Below, piece by piece: positions 45,585-54,022 of a stretch of 64,000 nucleotides of DNA. The notes under the pieces were generated by a model. The model ran no database searches. It was not told the DNA's origin and saw only the letters and a list, made by a program, of their open reading frames with translations. The position numbers and the translations under genes were made by a program. Position 1 is the first letter of the stretch. Each line of letters opens with the position of its first letter. Source of the DNA: Streptomyces sp. SLBN-31 (lineage in GTDB: Bacteria; Actinomycetota; Actinomycetes; Streptomycetales; Streptomycetaceae); assembly GCF_006715395.1 (NCBI RefSeq), contig NZ_VFNC01000001.1, positions 2,232,001 to 2,296,000 of the forward strand, in the 5' to 3' direction.

Positions 45585-46134
45585 ACCGGCTGTGGACGCC
45601 GGTGCAGGACGACCATGACGCGATCTGGCGCCTGCTGGACCGGATCACGGTGGCTCGGGCACACCGGAGCCCGACACCGGCACACAGCGTCGCCTGGCCC
45701 GTCGGCTCGTCGCTCTGCAGTCGGCACACGAGTTCGCCGAGGAGATCGTCCTGTGGCCGGCGGTGCTCAGGCACTGTCCAGCCGGCGATGCGCTGGTCAC
45801 CACGGCGCTGGAGCAGGAACGGCAGCTCAAGCGGACGCTTGAGGAACTCGCCCATATCTCGCCCGGGAGCCAGGAGTTCACGCAGTGCGTCAACACCCTC
45901 GCCGGGCTCAACCGCACGCACCTGACCTATGAGGAGAACCAGGTCTGGCCCCGCCTGCAGGACGGGCTCACCGCACGTGACACCGTCCGGCTCGCCCGTC
46001 AGTGGAGTGGTGCCCGCCGCCGTGCCCCGACCCGGCCTCACCCTCGCCTGGCGGCCCGGCCCGTGGTCCTCGGCACGGTCGGGCTGGCGGTGGCGGTGGT
46101 GGACCGCACCCGCGATGGACTGACGGCACGGTAG
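45581..46134 (+). pseudogene. Hemerythrin-domain protein 3, one frameshift
   Basis: The start overlaps the NrfD stop (ATGA) and reads MNRLWTPVQDDHDAIWRLLD. After about 45650 the frame is off by one; the continuation, in another frame, is ALQSAHEFAEEIVLWPAVLR and then THLTYEENQVWPRL, with the usual hemerythrin ligands. The C-terminal APTRPHPRL tail is shared with the other two hemerythrins. Restored length is about 184 residues. Real mutation or base-calling error cannot be told apart. It is the fourth gene of the operon. Confidence 0.75.
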
Positions 46135-46184
46135 ACGCGGACACCCCGCCATCCGCGGGGTGTCCGCGTCTACCGTGCCGTCAG
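46120..46184. terminator. Bidirectional terminator with 29-bp perfect stem
   Basis: Two perfect 29-base arms (46120-46148 and 46156-46184, starting CTGACGGCACGG) are separated by 7 bases. It lies between convergent genes, with the hemerythrin stop inside the left arm and the sigma factor stop inside the right arm. There is no T tract on either side. Its strength and place argue for termination on both strands, though the length is unusual. Confidence 0.8.
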
Positions 46185-46987
46185 CCGGCCAGGAGGCTGC
46201 GGCGCAGAAGCGCACAGGATCGGTTGAGGAGCCGTGACACGTGCATCTGTGAGATGCCGACGATGTCCCCCACCTCCCGCTGAGTCAGGGCGTTGAAGAA
46301 GTACAGGCACACCACGGCCCGTTCTCGCTCCGGCAGCTTCGGCAGGGCCGAGCCCAGCGCCACCATGTCGGTGACCAGGTCCAGGCGGGGGTCCTCCGTG
46401 CCGAGGGTCGTCGCCAGCGAAGCGCTCCTGCCGGGGCCGCGTTGCTCGTCCATCGAGACGAGACGGCGAGCCTGGTCGGCCCGCAGGGCGAGCCTGATGT
46501 CCTCCTCGTCGATCCCCGTGAGGTTCTTCAGGTCGCCTACGGTGCCGCCCCGGCCGTCCCCGGACCGGCGTATCTCCTCCTGGGCCCGGCGGACCTCACG
46601 GTGTTTTTCTTGCACCCGGCGTGGCACGTGGACCTGCCACGTGTGGTCGCGCAGGTGGCGTTTGACCTCACCGTCGATCGTGGGCACGGCGTACGACAGA
46701 AAGGCGTGCCCACGGGAAGGGTCGAAGCGGTCCACGGCCTTGACCAGTCCCAGGCACGCCACCTGGTAGAGGTCTTCCCGGTTCTCGGGAGGGCAGCCGT
46801 AGCGACGGGCGATCCGGCGGGCCACCGGCAGGAAGGCGATGATGGCATGTTCCCGCAGGGATTCACGCTCCGGCCCGGGCGGGCAGGCGGCCATGCGGTG
46901 AACGAGCTGTTCCTCGGGTGTCCGGTCGCCGGGGGCCTGCTGCCGAGGAGACGGCGCGGTGTCGTGGGGGGTGGCGGAAACGTTCAT
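46181..46987 (-). CDS. SigB/SigF-type sigma factor
   Basis: A 268-residue sigma factor of normal length. Region 2: NREDLYQVACLGLVKAVDRF and HAFLSYAVPTIDGEVKRHLR. Region 3 is shorter. Region 4: LPERERAVVCLYFF and QREVGDIVGISQMHVSRLLN. It is a divergent paralogue of the one at 26089. Such factors in Streptomyces respond to osmotic and oxidative stress and are normally held by anti-sigma proteins; none is encoded beside it. A weak palindrome-like site (TTTGCATAGGACAAA on the minus strand) lies about 95 bases upstream. The last codons sit in the terminator stem. Confidence 0.92.
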   Translation of the reverse strand: MNVSATPHDTAPSPRQQAPGDRTPEEQLVHRMAACPPGPERESLREHAIIAFLPVARRIARRYGCPPENREDLYQVACLGLVKAVDRFDPSRGHAFLSYAVPTIDGEVKRHLRDHTWQVHVPRRVQEKHREVRRAQEEIRRSGDGRGGTVGDLKNLTGIDEEDIRLALRADQARRLVSMDEQRGPGRSASLATTLGTEDPRLDLVTDMVALGSALPKLPERERAVVCLYFFNALTQREVGDIVGISQMHVSRLLNRSCALLRRSLLAG

Positions 46988-47080
46988 GGCGCGTTCACTC
47001 TCGCTCGATCCGCGGGGCCGGGCGGCCCCGCGCGAACCATGGGTTGCGACCTCTGGGCGAGAAGCGAGTTCCCCACCTAA

Positions 47081-47095
47081 TTTGTCCTATGCAAA
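47081..47095 (-). promoter_or_regulatory. Degenerate palindrome upstream of sigma factor
   Basis: On the minus strand this reads TTTGCATAGGACAAA, which keeps TTTGCATA and CAAA of the consensus with three changes between. It is about 95 bases upstream of the sigma factor start at 46987. Weak; listed because the other sigma gene also has a TTTGCATGGG half-site. Confidence 0.3.
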
Positions 47096-47152
47096 GGTTC
47101 TTGCTCTTCTCTCGGAGATCCGGCGGGTGGCCGCAACTCCGCCACCCGCTAC

Positions 47153-48370
47153 GTGCCGGTGTTTGGACATCGCGGGCCGGGACAACCCGCTTGGGTGACC
47201 GCGACACCACGGAGCCCGCAACGGCGACAGGCACCCGTCGGCGACGCTCGCCGGGTCCTGATCGTCAGCGCGAGCATGGGCGCCGGACACGACACAGTGG
47301 CTGCGGAACTCGCCCGCCGCGCGCGGCAGTACGGCCAAGAACCGTACGTCGTCGACATTCTCCGGCTGCTGCCGTACGGCCTGGGCACCGGTCTGCGCCA
47401 CTTCTATCAGGCGTCGGTACGGCACTTCCCCTGGGTGTACGAGGGTTTGTACCGGGCCTTCCTGCGTCCGGGAAACGGGGTCCGTCCCAGCGGGGTCCCG
47501 CTGGCTCGGCTGGCCGCCGACCGGCTGACGGAACTGGCCGACCGCACCGGGGCGGATGTCGTCGTGCCGGTCTTCCACCTCGCCGCGCAGCTGACCGGCC
47601 ATCTCAGGTCCCGGGGGCGGCTGCTGGTACCGAGCGCCGTGTTCGTTACCGACTTCGCGGTCCACCGGCAGTGGCTGCATCCCGGCAACGACCGCTACCT
47701 CTGCCTCACCGACGACGTGGCGCGTGAGGTGCGCGCCGGCGTGAACGCGCCCGCCGACACGACGGGCCCGGTCGTCGCACTGGAGTTCTTCGCCCCGACC
47801 CCCGGCGCGCGGCGGTGGCGGCGGGAATGGCACCGACACGCCCCCGGCCGAACGCCGGTCCTGCTGTCCGCAGGAGCCTGGGGCGCCGCCTCCCGGCCGC
47901 ACGAGAGCGTCCGGCTGCTGGCCGCGGCCGGGTACCTGCCGGTTGTCCTGTGCGGCCGCAACGAACGCCTTCGCCGGCGGCTGACCGGCCTCCCCGGCAC
48001 CCTGGCGCTGGGCTGGGTCGCCGACATGCCCGGCCTGCTGCGCGCCGCCCACGCCCGGGCCGACAACGCCGCCGGACAGACCGCCGTGCAGGCACTCGCC
48101 GCGGGCCTGTCCGTGGTCGGCTACCGCCCGCTGCCGGGCCACGGCGCGGACGGCGTCCTGCGCATGGCCGCGCTCGGCCTGTCGGAGATCGCCGCGGACG
48201 AGGCCGGCCTACTGGGGGCGCTCGAGCGCCTGCCGGTGTCCGGCAGGCGCCCGCCGACGCCGCGTGGCCCAGGGCCGTGCGCTGTTCCGGGGCGACGCCC
48301 TGGCCCAGGCGATCGACCTCGCCCGCGCCGCACCGGGCAGATGGGCGCCGTTTCGCGGGCGGCCGCTTGA
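47153..48370 (+). CDS. MGDG-synthase-type glycosyltransferase, damaged 3' end
   Basis: About 400 residues. The N-terminal part (VLIVSASMGAGHDTVAAELA, then PYVVDILRLLP) is the MGDG-synthase N domain. The C-terminal part (LLSAGAWGAASRP, LALGWVADMPGLLRAAHARA, AVQALAAGLSVVGYRPLPGH) is the UDP-sugar-binding domain. It would glycosylate a diacylglycerol or related lipid. After LPVSG the frame is unlike the family; the expected tail (GRALFRGDALAQAIDLAR) appears in another frame at 48264-48345. The break coincides with a hairpin at 48226-48250. The GTG start at 47153 is not certain. Confidence 0.75.
   Translation: MPVFGHRGPGQPAWVTATPRSPQRRQAPVGDARRVLIVSASMGAGHDTVAAELARRARQYGQEPYVVDILRLLPYGLGTGLRHFYQASVRHFPWVYEGLYRAFLRPGNGVRPSGVPLARLAADRLTELADRTGADVVVPVFHLAAQLTGHLRSRGRLLVPSAVFVTDFAVHRQWLHPGNDRYLCLTDDVAREVRAGVNAPADTTGPVVALEFFAPTPGARRWRREWHRHAPGRTPVLLSAGAWGAASRPHESVRLLAAAGYLPVVLCGRNERLRRRLTGLPGTLALGWVADMPGLLRAAHARADNAAGQTAVQALAAGLSVVGYRPLPGHGADGVLRMAALGLSEIAADEAGLLGALERLPVSGRRPPTPRGPGPCAVPGRRPGPGDRPRPRRTGQMGAVSRAAA
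48226..48250. repeat. 11-bp perfect inverted repeat at frameshift
   Basis: GCGCCTGCCGG, a 3-base loop, then CCGGCAGGCGC. It lies inside the glycosyltransferase gene where the frame is broken. Such hairpins favour small deletions or misreads. Confidence 0.6.
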
Positions 48371-48528
48371 CCGCGGCTCGCGCGAGAGCCAGAGGACGGG
48401 GACCGCACCGCGCCGCAGGCGGAGGCCCACCGTGCGGACGGCCGACGGCGTTCGGGAGGATCGGCCGCACTACCGGGCCGCAGGGGATGCGTCATCCGCA
48501 GCAAGTGCGACTCGCGGAGACGGCCGTG

Positions 48529-48873
48529 CTACCGCGGCCTGGGGGCCTGCGGGCGGGCGGTGCGCCAGGTGACCACGGCGAAGGCTGTGGCGACGACGAC
48601 ATCCGCGAGGGCAGCCGTGCGCCAGCGGCCGTTGCACAGCGCCAGGCCGGCCATGGTCGCGGCGTGCAGAGCGTCCGGTACGGCTCCCCAGACTGCCGGG
48701 AAGGTTCCGCGGGCCACGGCACATCCCTGCAGGACATGCCGCGCGCCCAGAGCGCGCGCCGTCGTGCGGCTCGCCAGGGTCGGCGGAGTACGTGAGCAGC
48801 GGTGCAGGACGGTGTCCGGAAACAGGACGAGCACCGTTCCCCAGGCGATGCGGACGGCGGGTGTGGACACCAT
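48529..48873 (-). CDS. Small membrane protein of unknown function
   Basis: A 114-residue protein with about three hydrophobic helices (AVRIAWGTVLVLFPDTVL at the N-terminus; LADVVVATAFAVVTW near the C-terminus) and a conserved-looking LGARHVLQGCAV block in the middle. No family recognised with confidence. GAGGAGC stands 8 bases before the ATG at 48873, so the start is good. Confidence 0.6.
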   Translation of the reverse strand: MVSTPAVRIAWGTVLVLFPDTVLHRCSRTPPTLASRTTARALGARHVLQGCAVARGTFPAVWGAVPDALHAATMAGLALCNGRWRTAALADVVVATAFAVVTWRTARPQAPRPR

Positions 48874-48929
48874 GGTGGGAAGCTCCTCGTAGTGAGAGGG
48901 GGAATGCCGTAGCCGCTACGGACGCCGGT

Positions 48930-49553
48930 TCAGTTCGGCGGGCTGGTGACAGCCGAGTGACTGTCGACTACTTCGGCCGTCACGGCGTCGACCTGGTAGG
49001 TGATCGTCGGGGCCGACTGCACAGTGGCCACGGTGACGGACCAGACCGTCCGGTCATCCTGCCCCTTCTCCAACGCGACATCGGTCACCTTGCCGAAATG
49101 CGGGTCCTTCGTCGCAGTGGAGGCCACCTTGTCGACCGCCTCCTCGGGAAGCAGCTTCGCCGAGCTCGCCAGCGCCGCGGTGCTCTTCCTGCCCTGCGCG
49201 GACTGCCCGGTCTTGTCGGACGTGCTCAGCAGCCGTCCCAAAGTAGCGTCCACGCGCACGACATGCACGGTTCCGTCACGGGTGGCGACACGCGTGAGCC
49301 AGACCGGTTCCGGTGCGGAGACCCGGCGCAGGCCCACCGACAGCAGCCGGCTGTCGGGCACCTCGTCGAGCGCCTTGCGCACGGCACGGTCGTATCGCAC
49401 CTGGACCTGCTGCAGCACCTCGGGCCGACGGCCAGGCGGCGGGCCACTGCACCCGGCCAGGAGCGCGCCGGCGATGACGAGCGCCGCCGCGACAAACCCG
49501 GGGCGGGTGTACCGTCGTGCTTTCTTCGGTACCGGGCCGACCACCTCTACCAC
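48930..49553 (-). CDS. Lipoprotein with PepSY-like domains
   Basis: About 207 residues. A basic start leads into a hydrophobic helix ending in LLAGCSG, a lipobox with the lipidated Cys near residue 35. Two beta-alpha units follow: VWLTRVATRDGTVHVVRVDA and then DRTVWSVTVATVQSA with TYQVDAVTAEVVDS. Each resembles a PepSY domain, usually a protease inhibitor or cell-surface regulator. GTG at 49553 or 49544 are both possible. Exported and membrane-attached. Confidence 0.7.
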   Translation of the reverse strand: MVEVVGPVPKKARRYTRPGFVAAALVIAGALLAGCSGPPPGRRPEVLQQVQVRYDRAVRKALDEVPDSRLLSVGLRRVSAPEPVWLTRVATRDGTVHVVRVDATLGRLLSTSDKTGQSAQGRKSTAALASSAKLLPEEAVDKVASTATKDPHFGKVTDVALEKGQDDRTVWSVTVATVQSAPTITYQVDAVTAEVVDSHSAVTSPPN

Positions 49554-49668
49554 CTGCCTTTCTGAACCATCCGCTGCCCGCGCGGAAGGCCATGGGAGAA
49601 CCGCACACCTGGGGGTACGCCGACTGACGCGTCGGGAAACCTTCGCGCCGACGCTGTCGGCACCGGGT

Positions 49669-50700
49669 TCAGGCCTCCTCTCCCGCAGCGGCCTCGGCCG
49701 GTGAAGGCCGCTGGAAGGTGGCGTACAGCCACCACAAGGAGGGGACCAGCAGCAGCGATCCCACCGCTGTCGCTGCCAGGCAGGCGACCAGCACGCTGTC
49801 CTGGGACCTGGCCTGTGCCACTGTCGTGCTCGACACCAGTAGGTACGGGTACTGGGCGGCGCCCCACGCCCACAGGATGGCGCCGACCGCGAGCGCCGCG
49901 GACACACGCGCGGCGGTGAAGTGGTGCCGCGCCAGCAGCACGAGTTCGCTCAGGCCGCAGACCGCGCTGAGAACGACCAGGGGCAGCGCCCGGTGGGTGA
50001 GCGCGTGAAACAGGAATGGCGCGTCGGCGTGCAGCACCGCGATGCCGGCCAGCGCCACCGCTCCGCTGACGAGTCCGGAGCCGACCGCCCGGCGCCGGAG
50101 GCCGCTCACCAGGTCCGTGTCACGGGCGCGGGCCGCGTCGGCGCACAGGTAGACCGCGGTGAGGTGGGAGCAGGTGAGGACGGCGAGGACACCACCGAGT
50201 ACGGACGTGGGGTTGAGCCAGCTGGTCAGGGCGTCGCCCGCCGCCATGCCGGGTGGCACCCGCCCGGAGGCGATGCCGCCCGCGACGGTGCCGAGGAAGA
50301 ACGGCGTGACGACGGAGGACACCGTGAAACAGGCGCCGAACAGGCGCTGCTGCCACAACTGGTCGCTGGCCTTGCGGAAGGCGAAGGCGGCGCCGCGGGC
50401 GATGATGCCCAGCGCGGTCAGCGTGAGGGACACGTAGAGGGTCGACAGCACAGCGGCGAACCCTCCGGAGAACGCCGACCACAGGAGCACGACCACGAAG
50501 ATCAGCCACACGTGATTGGCCTCCCAGACGGGACCGATGCTGTGCTCGATCAGCTGACGCTGCGCACGCCCGCGGCGCGGACCGCCGGCCAGTAGATCCC
50601 ACAGGCGCGCACCGAAGTCCGCCCCGCCGAATAAGGCGTAACAGGTCAGCCCGGTCCACATCACCGCGAGCATCACGTCTGCGAGCACCATCACCTCCAC
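49669..50700 (-). CDS. cydB: Cytochrome bd-type quinol oxidase subunit II
   Basis: A 343-residue membrane protein with about nine helices. The family start (MLAVMWTGLTCYALFGGADFG) and the IGPVWEANHVWLIFVVVLLW block identify CydB. It pairs with CydA to reduce oxygen at high affinity. The GTG at 50700 is the longest choice; ATG three codons later is possible. The upstream cydA gene, which carries all haem ligands, is destroyed, so this intact subunit has no working partner in this window. Confidence 0.9.
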   Translation of the reverse strand: MEVMVLADVMLAVMWTGLTCYALFGGADFGARLWDLLAGGPRRGRAQRQLIEHSIGPVWEANHVWLIFVVVLLWSAFSGGFAAVLSTLYVSLTLTALGIIARGAAFAFRKASDQLWQQRLFGACFTVSSVVTPFFLGTVAGGIASGRVPPGMAAGDALTSWLNPTSVLGGVLAVLTCSHLTAVYLCADAARARDTDLVSGLRRRAVGSGLVSGAVALAGIAVLHADAPFLFHALTHRALPLVVLSAVCGLSELVLLARHHFTAARVSAALAVGAILWAWGAAQYPYLLVSSTTVAQARSQDSVLVACLAATAVGSLLLVPSLWWLYATFQRPSPAEAAAGEEA

Positions 50701-50709
50701 ACGGCCGGG

Positions 50710-52092
50710 TCAGACGACGGGGTAGTGCCGGACATCGCTCTCCTGGGGTGCGACGGGTACGGGCGTCGACGGGGCGACTCTGCGCAGCACGTACAGGGTG
50801 GCGGCGGTCATGGCCGCGTACACGGCGAGCACCAGCCACAGGCCCAGCATGAGTCCGGGCGCCGGATTGACCGCGTCGCGCACGTTCATCAGGCCCCCGA
50901 CGATCCAGGGCTGGCTGCCGAGTTCGGTGACGGTCCAGCCGCACTCCAGCGCGACCACCGAAGCCGGACCGGCCAGGGCCGACGCCCACAGGAACAGACG
51001 CGGCCCCCCGGAGGCCAGGACGCTCCTGCCTCCACGGCGGCGGCCGAGCCACCAGGCCACGGCCAGCCACAGGCCCAGGGCCAGCAGGAAGAAGCCGACG
51101 AGGACCATCAAGTTGAAGGCCAGGTGGACGCCGGTGACGGGCGGCCGCTGGGCGGGTGGTGTCAGGTCCAGTCCTTTCACGACCGTGTCCGGGTCGTAGC
51201 CTACGAGCAGGGAGAGGTCGTCAGGAACCTCCAGGCCGTACTTCAGGCCGTGGTCGCCCGCGACACCTCCGAGGGTGAGCGGCACGTGGGAACCAGTGAC
51301 GTAGACGCCCTCGGCGGCCGCGAGCTTGGTGGGCTGGTAGTCCGAGAGGAACCGGGCCGCCCAGTCGCCGACGAAGCTCTGGAACGGCGTGACGATCGCG
51401 CCCAGCGCGAACGGGATCAGGAAACCCGCCCGGTGGTAGGCGTCGTCGCGCCCCCGGATCAGGGCGGACGGCGTACACGCTCGCCGTGAGGAACGAGGCG
51501 ACCATGAGGGCCGCGAGGATCATGTGGACCGTTTCCGGCGGACTGGCCGGGTTGAGCATGGCCGCCCAGGGATTGACGCGCATGAACCAGCCCCGTGGCG
51601 CACGGTGACGCCGCGGGGCTGGTTCATCCACGCGTTGGCGCACACCACGAAGAACGCGGAGGCGGTACCCGCGACGACGACCGGAACACCGGTGAGCAGA
51701 TGCCGCAGAGGGGACATCCGGTCCCAGGCATAGAGGTAGATCCCGTGGAAGATCGCTTCGATGAAGAAGGCGAAACCCTCCAATGCGAACGGCAGGCCGA
51801 TCACCTGGCCGTAGCTGCCCATGAACCCGGCCCACAGCAGGCCCATCTCGAAGCTGAGGATGGTGCCGGAGACGGCGCCGACGGCGAAGAGCACGCCCAT
51901 GGCCCGCGCCCAGCGCCGCGCGAGCAGCCGTAGGGCCGGGTCGCCGGTGCGCCAACCACGCCACTCGGCGATCAGGGTGAGCAGCGGCAGTCCGACACCG
52001 AGTCAGGCTACGACGATGTGCCAGGCCAGCTAGAACCCCATCTGCGCTCGCGCAGCCAGCAGGTCTCCCGGCGACGCGGGCGCGGCCCACAC
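50710..52092 (-). pseudogene. cydA: Cytochrome bd oxidase subunit I, multiply disrupted
   Basis: CydA can be pieced together but carries at least four lesions. Two are in-frame stops near the N-terminus, in ARAQMGF-stop-LAWHIVVA-stop-LGVGLPLL. The third is an inverted-repeat insertion at 51582-51627. The fourth is a one-base shift near 51470, between TASVYAV and RGRDDAYHRAGFLIPFA. Intact parts include FEMGLLWAGFMGSYGQVIG, VNPWAAMLNPASPPETVHM and GSHVPLTLGGVAGDHGLKYG. The C-terminal frame ends at 50710, 9 bases before cydB. The likely start is a GTG near 52092. Confidence 0.85.
51582..51627. repeat. 19-bp imperfect inverted repeat inside cydA
   Basis: ATGAACCAGCCCCGTGGCG and its inverted copy (one mismatch) flank an 8-base loop. 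In the gene this follows MNQPRGVTV, and the second arm is the reverse complement of the codons for that same segment. The original frame resumes just after it. It looks like a templated inversion rather than an ordinary indel. Confidence 0.7.
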
Positions 52093-52419
52093 CGTCGCCC
52101 AGACTCGGGCGGAAGGACCGGGCAGGGACACGGGGGTGCTCCACGGGGTCGGGGGCCGTGACGGCTGGCTCGGGCGGATGGTCGCCGCCCGGAGTATCCC
52201 GGCAGGCACGCGCCGAAACGGCACCCTCACCGCGGACAGTGGAACCCGGCGGGCACTCATCCCGGAGCCTGGCGTGTCGCCGGGCGCACGAAGGCTGGCG
52301 CCGTGTGCGCACACGGCGCCAGCCTCCGTGAATGGTTCCTCTGTGATGTGCTGTTGGATATCGACCGCAAGCCGGTCGGGCCGGCCCACGCCCGTCAGCG
52401 GTGCGGGCCGGCTGGGTGT
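52093..52419. other. 327 bases between SPW and cydA remnants
   Basis: Apart from the strong palindrome at 52292-52325, I see nothing coding in this gap. Confidence 0.5.
52292..52325 (-). terminator. 34-bp perfect palindrome, likely terminator
   Basis: AGGCTGGCGCCGTGTGC is followed by its exact inverse complement with no loop bases. It lies 95 bases after the SPW gene stop on the minus strand and upstream of cydA. Likely a transcription terminator; a protein-binding site is possible given the perfect symmetry. Confidence 0.55.
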
Positions 52420-52845
52420 TCAGGAACGGCCGCGCGCCATCGCCGTCGTCATGAGTCCGAGGATCACGGCGACTGCCCCCGTGATGGTGTTGCTGACGAT
52501 GGTGCCCGTCGTCGCCGAGGCGTTCTGCACCACCCAGGGGGCGATGATCGCCCAGGCGCCGATAGCGGCGGCGGCCCAGCCCATGCCGAAGGTGCGCTCG
52601 AAGACCGAGCCGAAGCCCAGGGCCAGGACGGCCAGGGCGATACCGGTGACGAGGTTGCTGACGGCCAGCGGGTTGCCGCTGAAGCCGACGACCCAGGGGG
52701 AGATCGCCAGATACAGGCCGGTCAGCAGGGTCAGGCCCTCCGTCGCCTGTGCGGACGGCTTCGCCGAGACCTCGGCGGCACGGACCCGCATGGCCCGAAT
52801 GTCGGGATGTTCCTCGATACGTGGGTGCATGGTCACCAAAGCCAC
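52420..52845 (-). CDS. SPW-repeat membrane protein
   Basis: A 141-residue protein with two copies of a two-helix unit, each ending in the SPW-type motif: YLAISPWVVGF and WAIIAPWVVQ. The first 30 residues are acidic and soluble. SPW proteins are widespread in stress-related loci; the function is unknown. GTG at 52845 is preferred; ATG at 52830 is possible, and the frame is open to 52923. A palindrome variant (TTGCACTGTGCCA) lies about 66 bases upstream. Confidence 0.82.
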   Translation of the reverse strand: MALVTMHPRIEEHPDIRAMRVRAAEVSAKPSAQATEGLTLLTGLYLAISPWVVGFSGNPLAVSNLVTGIALAVLALGFGSVFERTFGMGWAAAAIGAWAIIAPWVVQNASATTGTIVSNTITGAVAVILGLMTTAMARGRS

Positions 52846-52910
52846 CTGCTCTCTTTCTCTTGGGGCTCTTTGCCTACCTCTCGCGTATCCACCCAGAGCG
52901 AGCGGAATCA

Positions 52911-52923
52911 TGGCACAGTGCAA
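52911..52923 (-). promoter_or_regulatory. Palindrome variant upstream of the SPW gene, site 9
   Basis: On the minus strand the sequence is TTGCACTGTGCCA: the same TTGCAC-T-GTGC core as site 4, with one arm shortened. It lies 66 bases upstream of the SPW gene and is flanked by an AT-rich tract (CAATTATTTTTTTG on the plus strand), rare in this genome. Confidence 0.4.
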
Positions 52924-53129
52924 TTATTTTTTTGCTCTTTCCTGCTGTACCCCTGGTCCGCCAAGGTGCCGTGGTGACCACTGGAACCGCCCTGGAGGAG
53001 CGCCGCAAGGGTGGATCCGGCCTTGATCGGTAACAGCGGATTCCGTGGGTCGCTTCTTGTGATCGTTGCATTCTCTAAAGGGTCGGCCAGACCATGCACG
53101 AGAGGAGCGCCGCAGGTTCAGCCCGATGG

Positions 53130-53560
53130 TGTCGGTGGCGGGCGTCGCCGCGGCGGGCGTCGCGGCGGCGGTGATGCGCTCGCGCCGGGAGCCGGAACTG
53201 GCCAGCGTGCACTCGATCGCGGAGGTGCCGCAGCGGGTGTCGCTGCGCCCGGTGCCGTGTCCCGTGCGTCCGCTGCAGGCGGCGGTGTCGTGTATGTCGG
53301 CGGTTGCCGGGGCGCGCATCGGTGGGTGACCTGTACGAGGTGGTTGCCTCGCCGCACGAAATCCGGGGGGGGCATCGTCGGGAGGTACCGGGCAAGAGGT
53401 CGGCCACGGGGGTGGCCGGCGCCTTCCGGTAGACGGCCCACGGCGAGCCCGATATCGCCGGGCTCGGCGAGCGTCTGGAGCGCAGTGGGGCCTGGGAGCC
53501 GGAGCGGGAGGAGTTCGTCACCGCTTTGCCGGCCGGATCGGCGAGCCCCAGGAGGTCGCC
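53130..53560 (+). pseudogene. PP2C/SpoIIE-type serine phosphatase remnant
   Basis: Short pieces of the phosphatase domain can be read: SVHSIAEVPQRVSLRPVP, then ARIGGDLYEVVASPH (the metal-binding GGD block) in the next frame after an extra G near 53328, and DIAGLGERLERS with EFVTALPA further on. A stop lies between them and the C-terminal half is missing. Such phosphatases act on anti-anti-sigma factors in the SigB/SigF network, which fits the two sigma genes nearby. Confidence 0.6.
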
Positions 53561-53704
53561 TAACGCCAGGGAAACTACACCCGTGCGGCGTAGCCGGCAC
53601 CGACCCGGACATGCCGCGAAGGGCGGCCGCCGCCGACGAGCCCGGCAGGGAATAGACGGCCGTGGGTCAGCCGTCGCCTCCGACGCGCTCGCCGCCCTCC
53701 TTAC

Positions 53705-53885
53705 CGTACGTTCGACTTCGACTTCGCCCGCGCGTTGGCGATCGTCTTCCAATTCCTCACCATCGTGCCGATGCGCGACATCGGAGAGGTCAAGGCGATC
53801 AGGCCGCCGTGAAGGTCGCGCTGTACATCCTCGCCTTCAGGTCGGCCCTATCCTCCTCGGCTCGACTCGCTCGCGAAATGACACG
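53705..53885 (+). pseudogene. DUF4396 protein remnant
   Basis: The stretch FDFDFARALAIVFQFLTIVP and then MRDIGEVKAI match the membrane part of DUF4396 proteins. After a frame change near 53810 the continuation AVKVALYILAFRSAL fits the next helix of the family. Only about 55 residues survive. Function of the family is unknown. Confidence 0.5.
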
Positions 53886-54022
53886 ACCATGCGGGACCGC
53901 TGTGATTGAGGATGCCCCAGGGGGGTACTTCCAGGGCTCCGCGACATGGAAAGGACTGATGGGCGGATGGCGGTAGGACGGGACCCTTTGGTGCGACACC
54001 CCCATACCTCCGGGCCAAGGCC

